Under the pieces are notes generated by a model. That model did no database searches and was not told where the DNA came from. It worked only from the letters and a program-made list of their open reading frames with translations. From Massilia sp. H-1 (lineage in GTDB: Bacteria > Pseudomonadota > Gammaproteobacteria > Burkholderiales > Burkholderiaceae_D), in NCBI GenBank assembly GCA_024703915.1, contig CP087969.1, positions 1,984,001 to 2,048,000 on the forward strand: a DNA stretch of 64,000 bases. The letters are read 5' to 3'. The translations under genes and the position numbers were made by a program. The stretch's first letter is position 1; every line of letters begins with the position of its first letter. This document shows positions 56,456-64,000 of this stretch, in pieces.

Positions 56456-58554
56456 TGCAAGTGATACTTCAATCAGAATCCTCCGAATGCGGACTTGCGT
56501 GTTTGGCGATGCTGGCGAATTACCACGGGTACCACAGCGACCTTGCCGATCTTCGCCGACGCTTCTCGATCAGCCTTAAGGGCGCCACACTGGCACAAAT
56601 CGCACGGCACGCCTCTGCCATGCAGCTTTCAACACGACCGTTGCGCTTGAATCTGGACGAACTCGCTCAGCTTAATTTGCCCTGTATTCTCCACTGGCGG
56701 CTAAATCATTTCGTGGTGCTAAAGAAAGTTCAAAGGAATCGCAGAGGGGAGATTATCTTGCAGATAATTGATCCGGCGATCGGTGAACGCAAAGTCTCGA
56801 TGGCTGAGACATCCAGCGAATTCACAGGTGTCGCACTAGAAGTCTCGCCTAGCCCTGCTTTCCGTCAGAGTGAGACGCGAGAAAGAATTTCGGTGAGGGA
56901 CCTGACCGGAAAAGTAGCAGGACTGCGTCCCGCACTGACGCAGGTGTTGCTTCTCGCCGCCGCATTGGAGATTTTCGCCGTTGCGTCTCCCCTTTTGGTC
57001 AATTTATCATCGATGAAGTAGTTGTAAGTGGCGACCGAGCCTTGCTCGTCGTGTTGGTGATAGGCTTTGGGCTTCTGATTGCGATCCAAACTGCGGTCGG
57101 ACTTGCACGCAGTTGGTTTCTGATGCGATGGAGTATGGATATTTCATTCCAATGGAGTGGTCGCGTATTCGGACATCTGATTAGACTGCCAGTTTCATTC
57201 TTCGAAAAGCGCCATCTGGCAGATGTCGTTTCACGGTTTGGAAGTATTGGCGTCATCCAAAATACGCTAACCAGTCTGTTTGTAGAAAGCCTGCTCGACG
57301 GGTTGATGGCGATGGTGGCGCTCATGATGATGCTCATGTATAGCGCAAGATTGACAGTCATCGTGCTGGCTGGCGTCGCGCTTTACGCTCTCTTGCGTTG
57401 GGTGTTCTATCAGCCCTTCCGTGAGGCAGCGCAGGCAAGGATAGTCCTGGCGGCCAGAGAAGGAAGCCACTTTCTCGAAACACTGCGATCCATTACCGCA
57501 ATCAAACTGTTCGGGCGCGAAGATGAGCGTCGGGTTCGCTGGCAGAATCTGGTCGCCGAACTTCAAAATCGCGACATCAGGACACAAAAACTGTCAGTCG
57601 TGTTCAAGGCCGCACACACGACCATGTTCGCCATCCAGGGTTTGGCAATTTTCTATATCGGCGCTGGACTGGTGATGGACAACGCCTTGTCGGTCGGCAT
57701 GCTCATGGCCTTTATTAGCTACTCAGGAAATTTCATGGCACGAATCTTCAGCTTGATCGACCTGTTCATTAACGTAAAAATGCTGGACTTGCATTGCAGA
57801 ACGGCTTGCGGACATCGTACTTGAGGAGACTGAGCAAGATCATCCCGTGCAAGCCGACGTCTCTCGACTCCGCCCACAGATAGAAGTTAGAAATCTCAAA
57901 TTTCGATACGCTGAGGGAGAACCATGGGTAATAAATGGCATTGATTTAACCATCCCAGCTGGGCAAAACATTGCATTGATCGGCGCTAGCGGCTGCGGCA
58001 AGACCACCCTCTGTAAGATTATTCTGGGCTTACTTCGGCCGACTGAGGGCGAGGTATTACTCGACAATGTTCCGATTGACCAGATCGGCTTGAGTACTTA
58101 CCGGCAATTGGTTGGCGCGGCAATGCAGGACGATGTACTCATGACCGGCTCGATTGTAGACAACATCGGCTTTTTCGACACGGGAGCAGATGTGAAACTT
58201 GTACAAAAATGTGCAATGCAGGCTGCAATTCACGAGGAAATTGTCAGGATGCCGATGGGATATCAGTCTTTGGTTGGGGACATGGGAAGCAGCCTTTCTG
58301 GCGGACAGAAGCAGCGGGTATTACTTGCCAGATCACTCTATAAAAATCCCAAAATATTGGTTCTGGACGAGGCAACCAGTCATCTTGACGTGGAGAATGA
58401 GAGACGGGTAAATCTCGCCCTGAAAGGCCTTTCACTCACACGCATAGTTATTGCGCATCGGCCAGAAACGATCTCTGTCGTGGATCGGGTGGTTGAACTC
58501 CACGACGGCCGCGCCATTGAGGTGAGGCGTCCGCGGGAGGTGCTGTCTGTTTGA
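56455..58554 (+). CDS. C39-peptidase ABC exporter
   Basis: It cuts double-glycine leaders and exports the core peptide. The peptidase domain (residues 1-130) has Cys12 in 'SESSECGLACLAMLANYHG', His85 in 'RLNHFVVL', and Asp106 in 'IIDPAIGE', a complete catalytic triad. A six-helix membrane domain follows ('GQFIIDEVVVSGDRALL', 'RLPVSFFEKRHLADVVSRFG'). The ATPase domain has Walker A 'GASGCGKTTLCK', signature 'SLSGGQKQRVLLAR', and Walker B 'ILVLDEATSHLD'. Length is about 700 residues. A T-run slip near 56995 and an extra T near 57796 break the frame; no scars occur. Confidence 0.92.
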
Positions 58555-58934
58555 ATCACGCCACCGTTTGCAACAATCATGACAAGCGCGGCGCCTACCT
58601 GTTGCTCTAAAGAACGATAGGGTAAGGGCCACCATGGCCGGAAAGCCTAAGCATCGCCTGCCGCTGCCCGCCGAATGGCAAGATTTTCCGTCCTGCAAAT
58701 ATCGATTTTTACAATTGCAGGCACCACCCCTCTCCAAGGCGTCAAAAGCCAGTTTTACCTATGTCGGAAAATCTTACGGAAGAATATTATTTTATATATA
58801 TGTTTTGATAATTATCATTGTCTCTTCAATTAAATCAGCAGCTTACTTGTTGTGGCCCATAACTTGCTGTATTGACAGCACACTCAATAATGTTTCGGGG
58901 TGATGTTTTTTGATTTCACACTTGGAGAACTTAT
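58555..58934. other. Intergenic region between exporter and PEP-CTERM gene
   Basis: No supported gene. GC content rises again after about 58560, and one scar (AAGCCTAAGC) occurs near 58646, so the boundary of the lower-GC block lies close to the transporter stop. The right part is AT-rich and probably holds the PEP-CTERM promoter; GGAG lies eight bases before that gene's ATG. Confidence 0.5.
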
Positions 58935-59794
58935 ATGACTACATTTGCAAAATTGCTTGCTGGCGCGGCGCTGGCAGCACTCAGCCTCTCGGCGAACGCC
59001 GCATATATCGTTGGTGGCGCAACTGGCACTATCGCTTCCAGGCAGCGGCCAGTGGGCATGGGACGGATCGTATTTGGCGGGCTTTCGCTCGGCCCTGAGC
59101 AACCCGCTCAACTTCGGTCCGGGCGGCGTGGTCAATCGCTCCATCATCACCACGGATTTGGCTACCGTTGACAATGCCACCCTGACGGGCATTGACATGT
59201 TTGTCGGCTCGTGGAATACCGACACAGAGGGCGGCCTGTTCTCTGCAGCCGTCATGAATTTCTTCCTGAATGGCGGCGACCTGCTGCTGTTGCAAGACGA
59301 TAACGGTCATGATCCCATCGGCAGCAGTCTGGGCTTGAGCACCACGCCAAGCACGGGAACTGACTCGAACGGCGGCGCGCCACTGTACGACGGCGCATTT
59401 GGCACAGCCAGCAATGTCCATCAGCTCTATTTTGTCGGACAACTGAGCGCCGCCGAAATCGCCGCCCACAATGGCCACGTGGGCGGCACCAACGTCAACG
59501 GTGAAATCACCTCCGCCTACTGGGCGGCCGGTGAATACGCAGTCGGCGCCAAGCGCTTTGTTCATCAGCGCCGACGTCGACATGATCGCCACAACAGATG
59601 GCCTTTGCGGCCCATCGTGCGGCGCGCACTATGGCACAGGCGGGCTGGGAGGCGGCATGGACGACAACGCGATCTATGCCTTGAACACGTTCAGTTTCCT
59701 GCAATCGAACGGCGGCTCGGTACCAGAGCCGTCCGGCATCCTGCTCGCAGTGACGGCCCTGTTCCTGACCGGTCTGCGTCGGCGCAAAGCCTGA
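58935..59794 (+). CDS. PEP-CTERM sorted exported protein, second in window
   Basis: The signal peptide (MTTFAKLLAGAALAALSLSANA) is followed by 'GQWAWDGSYLAGFRSALSNP', 'LTGIDMFVGSWNTDTEGG' and 'NFFLNGGDLLLLQDDNGHDP', again a layout like the PEP-CTERM protein at 37043. The tag is VPEPSGILLAVTALFLTGL then RRRKA. Length is about 285 residues. Slips near 59035 and 59558 break the frame. Exosortase-linked sorting is inferred from the tag. Confidence 0.85.
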
Positions 59795-59812
59795 GCACTG
59801 AAGCGGCACGTG

Positions 59813-59845
59813 AAAAAGTAGGGTCCCGGCCGGACCCTATTTTTT
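59813..59845 (+). terminator. Terminator after the PEP-CTERM gene
   Basis: TAGGGTCC-cggcc-GGACCCTA is followed by six T. It lies 20 bases beyond the stop. Confidence 0.88.
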
Positions 59846-60075
59846 GGGGGCTTGAGCTAAGCGCCTTCTTGCCATTCGCTTGATCGCCCTGTAACCGGCG
59901 CACTTCAGATCGTTGCCAATCGAATTCCCGCCTCCGGATTACACCCGGCTACCGCTTCCAATCGCACCAGAATAGAGAAAAGCGTCATCTTGTATTTACC
60001 CTAATATCGGTGTAGCGTGTCGTTGCAGCAACATCCAAAATACATAAAACAGCCACTCGAGCCCGGAGGATCAGC

Positions 60076-62321
60076 ATGCGAATTTCGTCGTTATCGGCCA
60101 CATTGTGGCTCGCCCTGTGCATCTTTTTGGCAGTCTTAGGCGCGGCCAGGGCCGATGTCGGTGGTGCCTTGTTTTCGCATGTCAAGGATGCGCTAGTCGG
60201 CGTCGTCGATCCGGATGCGATCATGATGGCGCGTTTTGCCATCGCCCATCCGAGCGAGGCAGCCACCGTGTTTTCGCGGGCGGCGCAGGATTACCCATTT
60301 TTTGCCATGGTGGGCGCGGCCAAAGTGGGACGGCGAGCCAATATCCTGAGCTACGAACAATGCAGGAGTCCCATCACGGTTGTCGATTCCGTCTTCGCCA
60401 AGGCCGACCAGACCATCAGCGACCAGCAGGGCAAAGCCAGCACCAATGCCGCAATGAAGACGGCTTCCGACATTGCCGCCTCGTATGCCCATGCGCAGAG
60501 CGACGCGGCCAAGCAGCAATTAATTGAACAACTGTCCGACTCGGTCCCCTACTTCGGCGACATTCCCACCATCTGCTTGTTCGCATTCGAAACCGATTTT
60601 CGGGCCGAAAAGGATATCCAGGCCGTGGCGAGCCAGGTAGCGCATGACGTCGTCAACGTCTACGAAGCCCTCAAGTCGGGCGACGTGATCACCGCCACCG
60701 AAGCGCTGCTCAGCCTGGGCGCGGGCAAGACCGTGATCTGCAAGATGGTGGACGACGCCGTCGGCGGCGGCATAATCGGACGCACGCCGTTGCTGGGTGA
60801 CTTGGCCAAGGGCGCATGCAGCCGGCTTTGTGGGCACCGTCATCGACGGCGTCAAAGGCATCGTCAAAGGCGGCGTCGGCCTGGCCGAAAAGGGTGTGGA
60901 GGCAGTCGCTGGCGCCAAGCAAGGCCTTCGGCTGCGCGGTGTACTCGCTGGTGGGCAACGGGTGCAGCAGCGCCGAACCACCGCCGCCAACGGGATACAG
61001 CAACGGCAACGCGTGGTGCGCGGCGCGCGGCGGCATGGCCGGATTCCTGTCAAAAACCAATCAGCCGGACGACTATTCCGTCCAGTGTGGCGATGGCTCC
61101 CAGTGCCGCGTCAAGCCGGGCGGCTACGCGGCCTGCGTCACGGCCGCCGAACGGGCCGCCCACGAAGCCCAGGAAATAGCCAACGCAGAAATCGAGTTCC
61201 AGGCCAAGCTACCGCAGTGGCAGACCGAATTCGGCAACCGCTGGCTTGGCAAGTGCCCGGACGAGGCATGCAAGGCGGGCATCAACCTGGTGCGCCTGAA
61301 TGCCACACAGCTGGCCAAAACCGGCCACGCCGCCCAGCCACGCCACCCCTTCCAGCATGGTGACGGTCTTCATTTTTGAAGCGGCCGACCGCCAGGCCGT
61401 CAGCGTGCTCGATGAACGCAGTTACCGCGTGCTGCCCGCCAAGTGGGCGGCCGGATTCATCGCACGCGGCAACCAGGCGTGCGACGACGATATCTGCCGC
61501 ACAGGAATGAAGGTCGTCTCGCTGAACGTGCTGTTGCAGATGCAGCAGCGGGCCGCAGCCACGCCGCGTCCGCCATACGGTGCGTCGGCGGCGATCTATG
61601 CGGCCGCCGAAACGCAGGCTGCCACGCTGCGGGCCGAAGCGGCCAAGCGCGCAGTGGAATTTAACAAGACCAATACCGCCAACGCTGGCATTGCCTGGGA
61701 AATCCTCACCAACAGCATCTGGGGCAAGCAGTGCATGGATGCGCCGTGTCTGAACGAGGTGAAGCAGCTGTCGGCGCAAATGCGGGTGGCCGCCAACCTG
61801 GTGCAATTGGCGCACCCGGATCAGTCATCGATGAAGGTGCAGGGCACGGTGGGCAGCGAATACGGGCCCAAGTTCAAGGCCGCCGTCACCGCCTCGAAAG
61901 AGCGCGCCGCCAAGCTGCTGCCGGTGGTGGGGGCCACGGCCGTGCGTCAGCCAGGTCCGCTGCAGCCGTTCGTGCAAAAAGTGAAGTACGCGGTTCCGCC
62001 GATCGGGCTGCAAGCCCTGCTTAAGCCAGCACTGGCGGGCGGCCTGCGCCTATCCCCAGGGCGCCGGTCGGCAAGATGCTCTCGCTCCAGCCCGGCATCG
62101 ACCGCATGGGCAGCGACTACCGCGGCTTTGCGCTGGACCAGGCCGACCCGCAGGTGTGCCGCCAAGCATGTATCGGCGAGGCGGCCTGCCGCGCCTACAC
62201 GTATGTCAATCCGGGCCTCAAAGGACCGAAGGCAATGTGTTTCCTGAAAAACGCCGTACCGCGCCCGAGCCAGAACGCCTGTTGCACCTCGGGCGAGGTC
62301 ATCGACGAGAACCGGCGCTGA
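60076..62321 (+). CDS. Large exported protein with C-terminal PAN/Apple-like domain
   Basis: A signal peptide (LWLALCIFLAVLGAARA) begins a protein of about 745 residues. The N-terminal 250 residues are helical with scattered Cys ('SYEQCRSPITVV', 'DIPTICLFAFE') and a Gly-rich hydrophobic segment ('GTVIDGVKGIVKGGVGLAEK'). The middle has two similar units with 'RWLGKCPDEACKAGINLVRL' and 'SIWGKQCMDAPCLNEVKQL'; a third, 'GNQACDDDICRTGMKVVSL', is related. The C-terminus is PAN-like: 'GSDYRGFALDQADPQVCRQA' then 'RAYTYVNPG' with six Cys. A scar near 62022 and slips near 60823, 60920, 61343 and 62050 break the frame. Function unknown; PAN domains usually bind protein or sugar. Confidence 0.72.
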
Positions 62322-62334
62322 CCGCTGTTCCCGC

Positions 62335-62366
62335 CACGTCGTTCCCGCGCAGGCAGGAACGACGTG
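62335..62366. repeat. Inverted repeat, REP-like or terminator
   Basis: CACGTCGTTCC pairs with GGAACGACGTG around a CGCGCAGGCA loop. The form TTCCCGCGCAGGC is common in dispersed intergenic repeats of proteobacteria. It follows the PAN-domain gene by 14 bases and has no T-run. Confidence 0.65.
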
Positions 62367-62479
62367 CCTGACTTAGCGGCATAAGCCCGGGTTGGCAGGT
62401 TTGGCGTTGTTTGATACCGATTTTCCGACTCTCTGGTTGAGATCCGATAGAATCGCCGAATATCAACCGACTCTATTCC

Positions 62480-63195
62480 ATGTTTACCAACGCTAGTAAG
62501 TCCAACCATCTTCGCGTCCACGCCGTCATCATCGACCTCGACGGCACCATGCTCGATACCGTGCCCGACTTTCACGTCGCGATCAACCGCATGCGCGCCG
62601 ACCTGGACCTGGCGCCGATCACCACGGACGCCGTCGGTCTGCTGGTCGGCAAGGGCTCGGAAAACCTGATCCGGGGCGTACTCGCGCTCGATCTGGCGCC
62701 GTCCGCCGTCGAGCAGCATTTCGACGCTGCCATGGCGTCCTATCAGCGCCACTATCTGGCAATCAATGGCAACCACAGTGCCCTGTACACGGACGTGATC
62801 GCCTCTAGCCTCGACGCGATGAAGGAACAAGGTTTGCGCATGGCTTGCGTCACCAACAAGCCGATCGCCTTTGCCACCCCGCTGCTGGCGCAAAAGGGCC
62901 TGACGCCGTATTTCGAGGTTGTCTACGGCGGCGATTCCCTGCCCCGCAAAAGCCCGATCCGATGCCCTTGCTCCAGGTGTGTGCCGATTTCGGCCTCGAT
63001 CCGCACCAGGTGGTGGCCATCGGCGATTCCTCGAATGACGCCGAGGCGGCGCGCGCCGCCGGTTGCTTCGTGCTGACAGTACCGTATGGTTACAACCACG
63101 GACAATCTATACACGAAACCGATTCCGATGGTATAGTTACCACGCTGTTAGAAGCAGCAAACCTGATTAGTTCGCACAACATCACCGCAAACTGA
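62480..63195 (+). CDS. gph: Phosphoglycolate phosphatase, HAD family
   Basis: It removes phosphate from 2-phosphoglycolate. HAD motifs are 'VIIDLDGTMLDTVPDF' (motif I, nucleophile Asp), 'MACVTNKP' (motif II Thr), 'KPDPMPLL' (motif III Lys) and 'VVAIGDSSNDAEAA' (motif IV). Length is about 238 residues. A three-base in-frame scar near 62808 (Ser-Ser in place of Gly) and one A missing from an A-run near 62950 break it. gph normally follows rpe directly; here about 12 kb intervenes. trpL and trpE follow. Confidence 0.93.
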
Positions 63196-63206
63196 ACCAC
63201 AAATAC

Positions 63207-63293
63207 ATGTTTTTCATCAAAAAACACAATGTCACACAAACAGGCTCGATTGAGGCCTGGCTTTGGCGACGCTGGCAATCCTGGGCTAAGTAA
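63207..63293 (+). CDS. trpL: trp operon leader peptide
   Basis: This short frame of 28 codons begins MFFIKKHNV and contains four Trp codons within nine positions (WLWRRWQSW) just before its stop. Trp starvation should stall ribosomes there and let transcription pass the attenuator downstream. It starts 9 bases after the gph stop. Confidence 0.85.
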   Translation: MFFIKKHNVTQTGSIEAWLWRRWQSWAK

Positions 63294-63306
63294 CCCGTAT
63301 TGATTG

Positions 63307-63340
63307 CTGTCGGCTGCCCACGTGCGTCGACAGGTTTTTT
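63307..63340 (+). terminator. trp attenuator terminator
   Basis: CTGTCG pairs with CGACAG around a GC-rich loop and is followed by six T, 13 bases beyond the leader peptide stop and 45 before trpE. Confidence 0.75.
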
Positions 63341-63384
63341 GAAACCCACCGCCCGCACTTACGCCTGGCGGCATGGAGAAAAGC

Positions 63385-64000
63385 ATGACCGAACTCGAAT
63401 TCAAATCGTTGGCCAACGAAGGCTACAACCGTATTCCATTGATCGTGGAAGCGTTCGCCGATCTGGAAACACCCCTCACGCTCTACCTCAAGCTGGCCCA
63501 GACCCAGAACGCTCTAAGCAAAAACACCTTCCTGCTCGAATCGGTGGTCGGCGGCGAACGCTTCGGCCGCTATTCCTTCATCGGCCTGCTTAAGCCACGA
63601 CCGTGCTGCGCACCTTTGGCCGCCGCACCGAGATCGTCAAGAACGGCGCCGTGATCGAGACCCACGAAGGCAACCCGCTCGACTTCATCGAGCAGTACCA
63701 GGCCCGCTTCAAAGTCGCTGCTGCGCCCTGGCCTGCCGCGTTTTTGCGGCGGCCTGGCTTAGCTACTTCGGCTACGACACCGTGCGCCACATCGAACGCA
63801 AACTGGCCGAGAGCCAGCCGAAGGACGATCTGGGCCTGCCCGACATCCAGCTGATGGTGACCGAGGAACTGGCTGTCATCGATAACCTGTCCGGCAAGCT
63901 GTATCTGATCGTGTACGCCGACACCAGCATGCCGGAAGCGTTTTCCAAAGCGCGCCAGCGCCTGAAAGACCTGCGCATGATGCTGCGCCGAGGCGTCGAC
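63385..64000 (+). CDS. trpE: Anthranilate synthase component I, 3' end outside window
   Basis: It converts chorismate to anthranilate with TrpG. The N-terminal domain shows '[20 protein letters not shown]', '[20 protein letters not shown]' with the Leu-Leu-Glu-Ser motif for tryptophan feedback binding, and '[18 protein letters not shown]'. The catalytic C-terminal part lies outside. Scars near 63515 (in frame), 63590 and 63759 and slips near 63718 break the frame. Expression is probably controlled by attenuation through the leader upstream. Confidence 0.93.

Noticed and set aside
58634-58840. Possible small gene after the transporter
   Set aside because: It requires scar repair, lacks a ribosome site, and changes to AT-rich sequence midway.

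Overview
The window is high-GC proteobacterial DNA. Gene content points to Oxalobacteraceae of the Massilia/Duganella/Janthinobacterium (Telluria) type: DUF4148 proteins, PEP-CTERM proteins, the rpe/gph/trpE neighbourhood, the extracellular isoamylase plus GH119 pair, and a 16S-Ile-Ala-23S-5S operon. This assignment is inferred from gene content and from reading the rRNA, not from a search.

A technical point governs the whole annotation. Most long genes look broken, but the breaks are not random. At about fifty places the reading frame is repaired when a string such as GCTTAAGC, GCTTAGC, GCTTAGGC, GCCTAAGC or GCTAGGC is read as GCCGGC (usually Ala-Gly or Pro-Ala). I call these strings 'scars'. 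I treat them as systematic read errors at a probably modified GCCGGC motif, and give each gene its full extent instead of calling pseudogenes. A smaller set of breaks are homopolymer or GC-dinucleotide slips.

Layout. (1) 1-13719: a quinoprotein alcohol-oxidation module. It holds a NosR-like flavoprotein, a porin, a lanthanide-type PQQ alcohol dehydrogenase, a DUF779 protein, an aldehyde dehydrogenase, a PQQ-associated beta-propeller protein, two TonB receptors, a MxaJ/XoxJ-like periplasmic protein and a PedF-like cytochrome c. Five sigma-54 -24/-12 promoters precede its transcription units. (2) 13717-16621: a DUF3482 GTPase and its DUF2868 membrane partner. (3) 16767-29871: late cobalamin synthesis and B12 uptake. 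cobT-cobS-cobC come first, then a cobalamin riboswitch heading a tightly overlapped operon btuB-btuC-btuD-cobO-cobB-cobU-cbiB-cobD-btuF-cobQ. No corrin-ring genes are present. (4) 30098-36967: secreted isoamylase and a modular GH119-type alpha-amylase behind a clear sigma-70 promoter. (5) 37043-43650: a PEP-CTERM protein, then an rRNA operon on the minus strand with two promoters. (6) 43705-50229: assorted chromosomal genes ending in mltA, apaG and rpe. (7) 50230-62460: about 12 kb of accessory DNA lying between rpe and gph, which are normally neighbours. It holds two DUF4148 genes, a lyase-like lipoprotein, a lower-GC microcin-like export locus (HlyD, double-glycine peptide, TraB/GumN protein, C39-peptidase ABC transporter), a PEP-CTERM protein and a PAN-domain protein. 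(8) 62480-64000: gph, a trp leader peptide with attenuator, and the start of trpE.

The best candidate for an undescribed system is the locus at 53530-58554: a cysteine-free Thr/Gly-rich double-glycine peptide encoded beside a TraB/GumN-family protein and a complete peptidase/export machine.
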